This document shows, one piece after another, positions 1 to 21,187 of a DNA stretch of 64,000 nucleotides (within the stretch, counting starts at the first letter, position 1; every line of letters starts with the position of its first letter). The notes under the pieces are model-generated. The model saw nothing but the letters and a program-made list of their open reading frames with translations, made no database searches and was not told the origin of the DNA. The stretch comes from Embiotoca jacksoni (taxonomy: Eukaryota; Chordata; Actinopteri; Embiotocidae): contig JAKOON010000005.1 of the NCBI GenBank assembly GCA_022577435.1, positions 16,462,724 through 16,526,723 on the forward strand. Direction: 5' to 3'. The position numbers and the translations under genes are program-made.

Positions 1-9120
<9,120 letters not shown>

Positions 9121-11290
9121 CCTTTAAACCTAGACTTTTAGCACTAAGACTAGAAACCACACCCAGTTTTCATTCTGTAAACCTGATTAACTTATCACGT
9201 TTTTCTCCTTCATTCTGAGAAACAGACTTCTTCCACAATGACTGAATAGAAAAGTTAAACCCAAAAAAATAAATACCACCCTGGTCTGCCAGCTGGTGTG
9301 TTTTGTGCGTGGGCAGCGATGTTTACAGTATAACGGACTGCAGGAAACAGGATGTTGTGTCACGCCAGACCATTGGAGCATATTATCTCAGCTGGCCTCT
9401 GTGGCCTGGACTCTACAGAGGGACATCAAACAGCACAAGAACTGGGTGCATATACCCACCCTATAGGCATCACTGACTCTTTGTGGAGATGGCTGTGGCA
9501 ATGGCATTGTGTCATGGTACGCTAGTTAGGTGTCTTCGTCAGTGTGCAAATAAATAGAGACCTAAAAATAATCTCTTTTCTACTACACATATGAAAGAAG
9601 AGAAGGTGATTGTATTTAAAAAAACAACAACAGTCTGGAGTATAAATGGACTTGCAGTGGAATCACAACAATAAAATAACAATAGGGCTTTCGCACCATT
9701 CGGTGCTCGGGACCTAATAAGTGAAGCTCATGAAGAGGACGATGTGGAATATTTGGTATTTCTTGGTATTATTAATCAGTCAACATGAGAAAGAATTAAT
9801 CCCCGAGCACTGCAAGAAACTAGCAGGAAAAAAAAAAAAAAATCACCATTTGTTCGGAAAATCTAATAATGTAACTAAGATGTGTAAATATTGTATTCTA
9901 TAATGTCTCCTCATACTAAAGAGAATGGCTTGCAGTTGTCTAGTTGGTTCATGTTGGTTTCCCAGATAGAAATTTATTTAAGAAAAACTGTCAAATGCAG
10001 TTGTAAACAGGGAGATTTTTGTACTAGTCTGTGTGTCAATGCCCTAGATAAGCTTTCCAAACAAAGACAGGTTTTTATTATTGTGTTTACTTTCTCATTT
10101 TTCTAATAATCAGATTACTTCTAGTTTCAATATTTTTTTAAATTTAGTGTCACTTTATATGTATGTTTGACAACTGCATCATCTCAGTGCACAAAATATC
10201 ACACTGAGATCTTCCATGTTTATTTAATTATACTTTGTATACGCTTTGTTTCCACCACCTGTGTATTTATTGATATACAAATCTGTACATTGTGAACATA
10301 TTTTTTAATGTGTGGGCTTGTTCTTTTCTTTTCTTACAATTTATCCTTTGGTTTGATTAATTTGATTTACAGGACCAATCTTGTAAAAGAAATTCTGTAT
10401 TATCACAAATACTGTTGTACGACTGGAAGTTATTTATCAGTTTTGGTTAATATCACATGCATCACATATCAAATGCACTGAGCAATAAGCCAGGATCAAT
10501 ACTGTATTTTTCTTCCACATTTAATGACTCATATTCATATTCTTCACAGGCAGCGCAGTGTACGAGCTTCATTTCACTGCATGTAACATGAAAAAAACTC
10601 TTTTCAGAATATATCAATCTTTAACTAAACAATTCATACAAACACAAACTGGAATGTAGCTGTGAACATCATGTAAATATATATACTATTGTCTATGTTT
10701 GACAAATATGACACTATGTACTAGTGCATGTGAATACTATTGTAGTGTTCCTGTTTTGCTATGGCGATGATATACTAGTCTGATGTTGTCACCGTTAAAT
10801 TGTCGTTTCCTTATACAGTACACAATAGTAACTATTTCAAAGATGTACATATTATTTCTGTTAGGACTCTAAACTGTGTACTTGATTAAAAAAAAAAAAA
10901 GAACTAAACATGATCTCTCTATGGACTGCAGTGTCCACAGACCATTTAACAACAATGAACAGTTGAGCTTTGCAACACGACAGTATGTCACATAACCTTG
11001 TGTAATGGGTGTTTGCGAGCTTTAACTGCTTTTTGGAAGCCATGACAGAGGACGATGAGAAACAGCTGGAGCCAGCCTCCAGAGATTTTAATCTAACAAA
11101 ATAAGATGATCATCAGAGTTGTGGATGTGCTTATGATAAGATCATTATTATAAAGAGAAAGTGTAGGGGACCTGTCTTGGACATACAGTGGAAGTGAGGA
11201 AATGAAGTGCTGCTGTTGCTGCTTTTTGGCATGATGATGATGATGATGGTGATGTATTCTACTGATCTAATAAATGTCTCTTCATACACT
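9121..11290 (+). other. sema3a: candidate sema3a 3' UTR
   Basis: AT-rich, non-coding sequence directly after the stop. AATAAA signals lie at 9549-9554, 9670-9675 and 11269-11274; the last is the best candidate for the distal end because AT-rich UTR-like sequence continues up to it. Three Pumilio-type motifs lie at 9883, 10672 and 10844, and an imperfect hairpin at 9678-9720. The extent is inferred; transcript data would settle it. Confidence 0.5.
9678..9720. repeat. imperfect hairpin in the sema3a 3' flank
   Basis: The sequence around GCACCATTCGGTGC folds on itself, with outer arms of the AATAGGGC / TCGGGACCTAATAA type. It resembles short hairpin repeats that I believe occur in many fish genomes, but I cannot verify the family here. 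Confidence 0.45.
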
Positions 11291-11933
11291 TCTGGTTTCA
11301 TTAAATATTTTTAATATACCATGTCCTGCTGCTATCATGATATATGTTGAATTCATGCAGTGTAGATTATCAGATTAGGTTTTGGAGTTGCTTGCACATC
11401 TCCATATTAAATGAAGAAAACTATTATTCACTTATTGTTAGGATTCATTTAGTGCTGTACTTTTCTTCTCTCTAACCAGACAAGAACTGTCTACTGACAA
11501 AGAAAATTAACGAATTAATAATTTATTTAGCTGAAGTAATGAACATAGCTGGTTATATATTAAAAAACAACGTGGTTTTAAAAGACAGCGTGATCGTCTC
11601 CTGTACTGTGTATTGAAAAGTGAAGCTGTGTACTATGGTGTGCCTCAGGCAGTAGAGGAATTACTGTAAGTTAATATCAAGACCTCAATTGGTGATGTGA
11701 TGTGAATAATACATGAGATCCCTACAGTCTCTAACTGAAGCCTAGCTGATTTATTTGCATACTGACATTAGCTGTTATTATGCAGTTGAATTTTGGCTTT
11801 CAGTGTCTTTATGTCAAACAGAGCCAGAACAAAAAAAAGGACCAAAATCTTGCAATAAAAAAAAGTCCTTTCGGGACTGACAGAACTTTCTCTCTCTATA
11901 TCCTGCAACAATTATGAACCGTGCTGTACTTGT

Positions 11934-11945
11934 GCCCTCTGGTGG
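11934..11945 (-). promoter_or_regulatory. CTCF-like core motif
   Basis: GCCCTCTGGTGG on the + strand is the reverse complement of CCACCAGAGGGC, which fits the CTCF core CCASYAGRKGGC. Motif match only; occupancy is not known. Confidence 0.35.
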
Positions 11946-12699
11946 TTATAATACAAAAACACATCCATTCATAAATGAAAAAAATTTGATTTTATATTTT
12001 CCATCTAATTGTATGGCATATGCCGAAATAGATGTGAACTTGGACTGTCCTGAAGCTGCAGTTTAAAACACAACAGATGTATTTTATCACAGTACAGCTT
12101 CTGTTGACACCTTTGGTCCAAGGTCAAAGGTCAGTCAGTCTACGTCTCACCTGGGCAATGCCCTTGACCTCTGCAGTCAATGCAACTGCTGCTGTGGGAC
12201 CTCATAAGTTTCAGTCCAAACTGCCTCAGACACTTCAAAGAAACATTACTGAGAGTTTCTAGACTTTCATCTGAAAAAAGATGTATGCTTTCAGAGACCG
12301 CGCACCAAGGGAGGTGTGTATCAATAGCAGTGTGATAGATATATGAGCATGAAAAGATCAGTATATGTCTGGATATGTTTTTATTTGAAATGAGCCACTG
12401 TGCCACTTTTGTTATTAAAACACACTGCTGAAATTTGTAAAAGCATACCATATCATAGTATGAAAGTGTATTTCGGTAAAGGATTCGTATTGATTAAAGA
12501 AACAGATACAATGTTGGCTCCAACAGCCCTCAAAACCACAAAGAGAGATAGAAATCAGCAAAATTCTAACATACAATGCTCAATTTTGGTCATGTTTATC
12601 GCAGGGTCTCGGCAAAGTCATCATGCAATGCTTTCACAAAAGCACAAAGTTCCTTGATCGGACTGTTTTTCAGTCACACCTGTAACACAGTGCATGACT

Positions 12700-12711
12700 G
12701 CCCTCTGGTGG
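12700..12711 (-). promoter_or_regulatory. CTCF-like core motif
   Basis: A second GCCCTCTGGTGG, identical and in the same orientation as the one 766 bp upstream. Motif match only. Confidence 0.35.
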
Positions 12712-13439
12712 CTAGCGGGACCTCTTTAAAAACCTTTCAGCTCCAACATTCCACTCAGGCTGATGGAAAATAGCAACTCCCTTTGACTACTAGCCAAGGT
12801 CATGGATGAGTGAGAAGGTACCGCCCTGACACTCACACAAGGACCAATACACTCAATGGAAAAACGAACACATAAGTGACAGAGTGGGAGAGCGAGAATA
12901 CAGAGATTTGAGAGAAGTTAACAACTGTCATGCTGACATTTTTCACTGAAAATGCTCTTGTACTTTGAGAGTGTTTGTGGAGACAATTCGTCTTATATTC
13001 AAGGGGAGAAAAGAGAGATTATGATTATTCACCTTGTCTGTTGCATCATGTGAAACTCATTTTTCCTACAAAAGATGCAGATCAGAAGTCATCTGGCATG
13101 CAGCCGAGTTGTGAGAGCACGTTTGCATTCCTACTCAAACTAAACTCTTTCCCTCAGTCGTCATCATTACAGCTGCTGCTGCTTCATTTACTACAGCTGA
13201 GGGGAAGAAGCACAGGTGTATTATTTTTTTTGTCTGGAGGCTTGGGGAAATTGAAATGGAGTGGAGATAATCATTTATTTTACACTGGTGACAATGCACT
13301 GGGTGGATGCTTCACTAGGTCGAGAAGGGTTCTGCCGGAGAGACGAACACACATGCAGGAATCACAGGTGCGTTCCCGCTGGTCTGTTTTGGTTCACTCT
13401 GAGACACAACGCACTGGTTTAGCTGAAGATTTATGACAT

Positions 13440-13860
13440 TTACAAAATATAATGTCTAAAAATTATTATCATTTTGTTATTTTTTATGTAGTTTCAGTAC
13501 TATTTTAAGTAAAACAAAGAATGCAATTAAAGATCATATGAAATATATTGCATATATTTCATATAATATTACACATGGTAAATATGAAACTAAAAATAAG
13601 AAATATTCAATAAATATATACAAAAATTAGAAAAAAAAAAGGTTATACTAAAAGATAGAAATGAAAACAAAATAAAAGTAAAAATAAGAGTAAAAGTGAA
13701 ATTAAGAATAGCAATAAGGATACAACTACAAATTTGAAATAAATATAAGAATAAATAAAGGAATAAAAGCACAAAAAAAAAATATTTAAAAAGAAAGACA
13801 TCTGAATTGAAATAAAAAAAATTTAACTAGGAAAAAAAAAATGAAGAGATCCACATAATT
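13440..13860. repeat. A-rich low-complexity tract
   Basis: Strongly A-rich on the + strand, built of short AAATA, ATAAG and AAAAGTA-like words. The open frame on the opposite strand is a product of this composition. Confidence 0.7.
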
Positions 13861-13959
13861 ACACAAAAACAACTCATCATTCATAGCAAAGTATAACCCA
13901 TCAACAATCTAATTTTGATGCCTGCTGAAAGGAAGACTTCAACACTGTGATTATTTTAT

Positions 13960-14296
13960 TTCTTGGAGAGACTTAGATGAGAGGGTTGCCGTCCTATTTG
14001 GCTGTTTACATAATAATGTCAGGAGCCAGCTAGCTTAGTTTTGCATAAAAACAAGCTGGACTATTTTTACTGTAACCGGGAAATAGTCCAGTACGTAAAC
14101 CCTCTTAAACAACAAATTCGAATTTTCACATTTGTTGCATTTTTCACAGCTTTTTTGTGAATCAAACAAACATGCTTTAATCTGTTAATAAGTGAGTCTC
14201 AGAGATGATGTCTGTCTGATTTTCTTACTTTCAGACTGGCAGCCGTCTCCCTGTTTCTATTCATTGTGTTCCACTGTGGCATTTTTCTCTGTACCT
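13960..14296 (-). repeat. degenerate teleost interspersed repeat
   Basis: Contains GGAAATAGTCCAGTACGTAA, AACAACAAATTCG, a GAATCAAACAAACATG word and a CTCCCTGTTTC word, in the order I associate with an abundant percomorph repeat read in reverse. The left part (GCTAGCTTAG...GCATAAA) resembles the opposite end of the same family, so this may be a composite or rearranged copy. Confidence 0.5.
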
Positions 14297-14700
14297 TAAA
14301 GAGATAGTTTGGATGTTTTGAAGTGGGGTTGTATACCTATACTGCAGTAAATGAGTTCAATACATCCTAGGTTTGAAAAGCAGGCAGCTGCACTGGCACA
14401 GTGTAGCATTTTACTGCAGTAAACGGGGTGAGCAACAAAATGTATTTTAGCCACTTAAAATAATCCATATCAGGTTAGGTGTATGCTATATTTAGAATGG
14501 TTTCACTACTTCTTGCCATCAGACAGCCCATTCAGGGAACTGAAGGTATTATATCGTTCTCTTCAAAGCCTCAATGTGACTCTTTTGACAAAAACAGTAA
14601 TTTTACCTCACAGAAGGTGGGATCTGATCTTCCGCTGCCTCCAATGTTTAGCTTGTTTATGTTATTGTGTGATTTTGGTGCTGTTTTAACATGTTCGTTC
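14297..14700 (+). repeat. teleost interspersed repeat
   Basis: Begins AAAGAGATAGTTTGGATG with TTTTGAAGTGGGGTTGTAT close behind. Further on are AAGCAGGCAGCTG, ACAAAATGTATTTTAGCCAC and TTGACAAAAACAGTAATTTTAC, in that order. I recognise this as a dispersed repeat common in fish genomes. The right boundary is uncertain. Confidence 0.65.
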
Positions 14701-16794
14701 AGATCCAAGCTCACACAAACCGTACCGTGCCGGTACAGCTGCCTGTTTCTCAGGCAGTTACTAGGTCAGCAACTGGGGTTACCAGGTCATCGATGGATAA
14801 TGCTCTGAAACTTGATCAGGTTTGTTTGTGTCTGTGTGTTCCGCTCTCGATCAGACTTTGGTAGTGTGTTTACTTGGTGTCAGCATGTGCTGCAAGGGCA
14901 CATCCCTTGCCTGGTGTAAAATAAAGGACACAGTGTGGCGGTTTGCCAACATTGGTGCTGGTGGTGTGCTGCACAATTGGCAGGAACCTCGAGGGCCTCT
15001 GCTCTGACTGGCAGCATGGCACAAGAGGTTTAGACTGGAGGTATGACAAGACCTTTAGCTCATTTCCTTTGTGGAAAATACCTGCTCCAATGTTATTTTT
15101 ATGACTGTCACATACTCCTATGGTCTACTTATATGGAACATTTATAAAACAAACATTTATTGATATAATGGACTCCATACTATATATTTGACCAGAAATG
15201 CCAATATATAGTAACTTACATGATGAAATAGAGGCACCTGTTCTCTCGGGTTCAGATACTGTATTTGACATCGAACATGAAATATGGGATTGCCTTGTAA
15301 TTCTTTTTTTTTGGTAGATTTCCTTACAACCTAATTAGACTGTGGGAATCTAAACTGCTGCCCTCACAATTTTAACAGTAGTTAAACACAAGTATAAAAC
15401 TCAAGTTTTAGTCAGACAATCAGTCAGCTGTTTCCTCAGACAACACGTGACATAGAATATACAAAGAAGAGTGTGAAGTCTGTTTCCTTCTTTACCACTC
15501 ATACTTTTCAAACCAACAATTACATTTGAATAAATGTTACCATGAATGGTAAATCATACTAAGTCTGTTTGTAAACTCTTTGAATTGTTTATCCAGTGGC
15601 AATGATGTACAAGCCCAGTAAATCAGCGTGTGTGTACTGTTACAGTACTGTGTAATGCAATTGTCTAGACAGCTAGACAGTCCAGTGTTATTACTGGCAA
15701 AAACGTGAGTCTGCATGAATCTAAAAGGGAATATGATCAAAGGCAATGTGGATAAGACAGAGTTTACACTGAACACATTACAGGACAAGAATAAATCCAG
15801 GTTTCAGTTCTAGTTTGCACATGTTTTTGGCAAAAAAAAAAAATCTGTCAGTGGACTATGTGTTAGGGAAAAAAACGGAATCCAAAAAGAAGAAGACAAG
15901 ATAATGATGCAGATTATCTACCAGGCCTTAAAGGGGGTAATGAAAACAATAGTGTGACAACTGCTGAAAGGAGCTGATGAGATAGGATCAGACAAGGGAT
16001 GAATGAGGCCTCCTGCTTGACCTCAGCTGACCCCGAGACGGGTCAAAGGTGCACCAAAGAACTGAGGTCAATTCATCCAGGGGAACATATCTAGGTAGCC
16101 TGCCATGTGTCTAAATGTTGCCTGGCTGCTCCCTTCCACACTTCTAATCTGTAACTGATTGAGGTCTGCTCAAGCGAGGTTTAACTGAAGGTCCTGGAAC
16201 ACATCACCTAGTGGAGGGCTTAGCTCCGTGTCATTCCAGGTGGAAACCAGGCGCGCTTAGTGAATATTACAAAGATAAAAAGATCACTGACGCAGCATCT
16301 GAAAGCAACACAGCCTGAAAGAAATTTATTAGAAAGGTCTGTGTCTCTGTTATGTGTGTAAATTTTTCGCAGCCACATTTTTCAAATTGCCAAAACTTTG
16401 CTTGTATTTGGAAGAATACACAAATAAATCCTCCTCTTCTCCTTCGTTTCAGTAACCTGTCGCTAGGTTACACACATTCACACGTGCATGTAAAAAATGT
16501 ATTTATGATCAATTAGACACATATTAGCATAAACACAAATTTGAATCTTGTCAACAATAAATTTCAGCCATATGTTAGAAAATCTGTGCATGTAAGTATT
16601 AATCATTTATGTGACAATTTATGTTTATGCTCAGTGTAAATGTGATCAAAACCTTTAACGGCAAAAAATATATTTGTTGATACATTTGAAATCAGTACTT
16701 TATTTGTTTACAAAGCTGCACTAACTAGTGAATATAAGACATACACATTCATGATTATTTTTTCTATGATTACACCTATGCGCTGTTGATAGCC

Positions 16795-16990
16795 AAGGCT
16801 GGAGGCATTATGTTTTTGTGCTGGACGTCTGTCCGTCCATCCTCTGATGTAAACGTAATATTTTAGGACTGCCTTGATGGAATTTTCTTCAACTTTGACA
16901 GAAACATTCACTTGATCCTGAGGATGAACTGGCTGGGATTTAGTCGTCAAAGGCCAAGGCTACCGAGGCCTGACAGTCACCTGTGAACGC
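16795..16990 (+). repeat. teleost interspersed repeat
   Basis: Contains GGCTGGAGGCATTATGTTTT, GTCTGTCCGTCCATCC, TTCTTCAACTTTGACAGAAAC and GGTCAAGG-like words in the order of a dispersed repeat widely seen in fish. No terminal structure is visible. The short open frame on the other strand is part of the repeat. Confidence 0.6.
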
Positions 16991-17223
16991 AAGAATCCAT
17001 ATCGTCTCTTATCACGGCTAGAGCTTTGTGTCCCACCAGATTGAACTAATGCCGCATGTGAACACATAAGGATTTCTTTGAAGTCTTCACTACATATTTT
17101 ATGAATCTGGACAGATATGGATATAAACTGCAACTTGACTGTTTAGAAAAGTCATAACAACCACAAGGCATAATTCTAGTCTCTTCTGGCTTCAGTTTTC
17201 TTTTAAGATAGAAAATGAAGAAA

Positions 17224-17486
17224 AAACAATGTACACGAGTCCATACAAAACTGTGTCATTCCTTATTCCTGAGAAAATATTTCCCTTTATTTCATGCAAA
17301 GCGCTTTGCATGAAATAAAGGGAAATATTTTCGCAGGACACAAAATACACAGTACACAGTACTGTAACAGTACACACAAAATATTTCCCTTTATTTCGTG
17401 CAAAGTGCTTTGCATGAAATAAAGGGAAATATTTTCTCAGGAATAAAGGAGTGAAACAGTTTTGTCTGGACTCGTGTACATTGTTT
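17224..17486. repeat. nested palindrome (two perfect/near-perfect hairpins inside an outer inverted repeat)
   Basis: The outer arms, 17224-17273 and 17436-17486, are inverted copies with about three mismatches and one indel. Inside are two 58-bp palindromes, 17274-17331 (perfect) and 17378-17435 (near perfect). They flank a 46-bp spacer that itself contains GTACTGTAACAGTAC. The class is not identified; it could be a foldback MITE or an inverted duplication. Confidence 0.8.
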
Positions 17487-18489
17487 GTGTTCTTGTTCTT
17501 GTACAGCCTAGTTGTTACTGATATGTTCACCAGTAAAAAAAAAATATCCATCATAGTCACAAAGCTTTTCAATCTTGCGTAACAAAAAACAGAAACAAAC
17601 GTGCACATCCCCTACTTACACAGTGGTACCAGTGGAGACTTGTACACATGCTATTTACAGGAAATAAAATGATGTGGTTTTTTTTATAAATCCCAATGGG
17701 AAATTATGTTATTACAGCAGTCAAACTTATGTAAGGCACAAAGTACAGTAAAATAAAAATTAGGCTGATAGTTAAATTGCAGGTGTGAACGGCTTGAACA
17801 ACAATCCAGAAACTGGGTTGTTCTTCTGATTCGTTTAATGTTTTTATTGCTGTCAGGATTTGAAGGCAAATTTGCTTTAAAGGTGGAGCTTTAATTGCAG
17901 GTGTGAGCTCTGAGGTGTTGTCCTGTCTAAATTTAACCATTAGCTAACCTTTTTAATGTCGTGAACACGGGAAAATAGCACATCTGTTTTGTGCTGTTGC
18001 CACATTATCCAATTAGTGGTCGAGGAACGAAATTCTTTCGGCCACCACATACTTGTCAGAGTTCAAACTGGTTGTGTGAGACTGTGCTGATGAGTATACT
18101 CTGGTGTCTTAAACTATGAGGCCCAAAACAAGTGTGTTTTGTTCCAGGAAAAAAGTCTGTCAGTTGACATGAAGTGTTGATTTTATTGACTTTGAAAACC
18201 CCGGTGTTTACGTCCTCTTCTCGTCACAGGGTCAAAGCGGATCTTCGCTGGTTTTTGTGGAATTGTAAGTCCAGTAATTATGGACACATAAAGTGACAAA
18301 GTTAAATGGGGTATGAAACAGACAGCCAGGCAAACACAACTCTTACTGGCATGACACTGGCGTCAGTCTGAAACTGTAAGTTATTAATGGATTTATAGCA
18401 TAGAGGAATTCGTTTTTTTATTCGTAAGACTTCCTTGATGCGTAACTTTATTGGACTACTAAAACTACACACTTTAGTTAGAAAGGTGT

Positions 18490-18800
18490 GTATTGGATTT
18501 TAAAGGAACAGTGTAACGTTTTTTTAAACTATACATCACAAAATCCCTGTAAAAATGTGTTATGTTCACGCTTCAGTTTTTGTACGGATGAAACAAACAA
18601 CATGTAATGTGTATTGGTGAGCTTTAGGAGAAGATTTTGTTAGATGTGGACAGAGCTAAGATAGCGCTTCCCACTGTTTTCTGTATCTGTGCTAAGCTAA
18701 GATAACCAGCTGTTAGTGGCACTGTGTATTTTCTCTTCAGATCTTCCCATCTAACTCGAGAAGAAAGCCAATAAGCTTATTTCCCAGTTATATTTGTCCC
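18490..18800 (-). repeat. degenerate teleost interspersed repeat
   Basis: Reads AGTTTTTGTACGGATGAAAC, GGTGAGCTTTAGGAG, TGTGCTAAGCTAAGATAACC and AGAAAGCCAATAAGCTTATT in the order expected of the abundant percomorph repeat in reverse orientation. It appears to be the same family as 13960-14296. Confidence 0.6.
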
Positions 18801-21156
18801 AGCAGGTGAAAAAGGGATATGTTAATTCTTCTTTTACAAGGTTATAAAACTGCCGATGCCATTCTTGTGTATATGTGCATGAAGGTAAACGTGCATACGA
18901 TATCAGCTTGCTTGTGTTTACAAATCTCTGGAACGTGTCTCATCCTGAGGTAAATGAGGTTATTAATCAGCATTGAGGAGAAATGTAAACTTAGTGACAT
19001 CTACAAATGGATTAACAGGAGACTTTGACACAAGTCACTGATAGTGTAATTTAAAGCAGTCACAGTGATGTAGTGTAGGTGAACAGGTTAACTGATGAAC
19101 AACACATCTGGAAAAAAAACACGCTAGTCCAATACTGTTCACCAAACTTTCATCTTCATACTCACATTCTTACTGATGTTTGATGATGACAAACACATAC
19201 TGCTTGTCAGTGTGTGCACAATAACTGAAGCAAAGAGAAACTTGTTAGTATTTAGGGGTCGCCTAACATCTCTGCCCCTCTGATAAGCAAGGCCTGGATT
19301 AAGACAAGGACGAGGTGTTGATTTGAAGAGTGTCTGGTATTTGAAGGTGGCAAAAACGCAGGAAACAAAGTAGACAGTAATTTACTATGACAGAAATGCC
19401 ATCTTAAATATACACCCACAGTATGACTCATACTCTTAATTCACAAATGTGGATGAACTGTTTTTTTCAAGCATTTGGTCTCAATTAAACTCATTTGATT
19501 TTCAGTTTCTGTCTTTCTACATCAAATAGTGGTCTGTTTTTAATATGGCTAGATGTTTACTTATCAGATTAGTTGAGCAATCAGTGCCAGGGTTTAAACA
19601 TGGCAGCGGCCCTTTATTGGTCGCAGATGAGCCCTCCGTATGGGATATTAAGGAACTCTTTCTAAGCCATTTCAAAGAGGACTGTCAAATGGAAACAGAT
19701 AGTAAGTGCCACATCATTTTCCTTGCAGCAGCAGCGCATGGTGGTCCTGCCCGGGAGCAGGAAGGAAGCACTGATTCAATTTATGTGCTTCTATTCATAT
19801 TTTGTAAACACAGGGGTGCATCAACATATGCACAGTGTCTTGCGCACACAGACATCATGCTCTCACACATACACAAAGGGGAACTGTGCACCTACAGAGG
19901 TTTTCCTTCATCATAAACTAAAATATTGTCTGTTTTGGTGCAATGCACGACACTGTGTTGGAGCTTTGTGATTCAACCTGTGCTGCTTTTTCATGTATCC
20001 ACCCTGGTGTTTAAGTTTTGGTGCTGAATGAAATGCGTCTTACATTTCTGTGTGATCATAAATTAGTAACCAGTAAGGTAGGAAAAACAGCCATAAGTAT
20101 GTTGAAGGCAGATGTTTAGTCTATACTTCTCAACATTATTTATCTATCTCAATGTTGTCTGCCAACAGTAATCATAGCTAAGCGTGTTTAGGACAAATGG
20201 TCAAGGCAGTGACAAGACTGTATTACAGAAATCTTTTTAAGTGGCCTGTTTTTTCCATCTTAAACTGTTTGACATAAATACAGTCATGTCACAGTGCAAA
20301 GCATGAAAGATGACAATGCAAAGGAGGATAAATGGGTAGTTCAGTATGTGTTGTCTGACATCTTCAAACACTCGCCAACACTCACCTGTAAGCACATAAA
20401 CACAGTCACACAATACACGAGCATTCACAAACATACACCCTCAACCACTAACCTGTGGATTATGTGACGTTACCATGATGATGGATGAGAATACACGAGG
20501 CTAGATGGCCACTTCCACATAGCACTCCAGAGGTGTAACCCATTCCTCCTCTTCACCATCTGTGACTGCAAAGCTCTGGCCAGGGCTGGGTTTCCCGTTA
20601 CTAAACCTATAACTAAGAAATATGTCCTCAAAGCTGAATCACAGGAAGCAAGGAAAGCAAAAGCAGTGGCCACATAGCTTCTTTGATCGCTGCTCTGTGC
20701 CCAACTGAACTTGGATGACACATTGTGGTCTCTGGCATGATATTTAGCAGAGAGAGAAAGTATCCACCACGCTTTAGTGCTGTAGACACTCATGCGAGAC
20801 GTGCACCTACTTATGGCCTCACCTGAGGGTGAGCAGCACTCAGTTGGAGACATGTTAGAAAATAATGGTCTGTAACCGAATGCATACAGAGCTATTCCCA
20901 CTTATCTACAGACATATGTTAAAAGTGGTTACAAGCATAAATTCATATGTGTGAAGGTGTGCACTCAGCAGACAGCTAAACCAACCATAACACACCTGGA
21001 TTCCTATTTAGAATAGACCGCCGCCGCCTTCTTTCTCAGCACACGACTCCCAGTGAATCCCTCTCTCGGCGCGATATCACACACATTGAAACATAAGCTC
21101 TCTGACAGAATCCCCAAACTACTGAAATATGATAAACATTTGTGTGTCTTGGTGAG

Positions 21157-21183
<27 letters not shown>
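21157..21183. repeat. poly-T run
   Basis: 27 T, intergenic. Confidence 0.95.

Positions 21184-21187
<4 letters not shown>

Noticed and set aside
12975..13436. 153-residue open frame downstream of sema3a
   Set aside because: No known domain, no promoter or splice context, adjoining a low-complexity tract.
19545..19916. 123-residue open frame
   Set aside because: Looked protein-like at its start but matches no family I know and has no linked exons.
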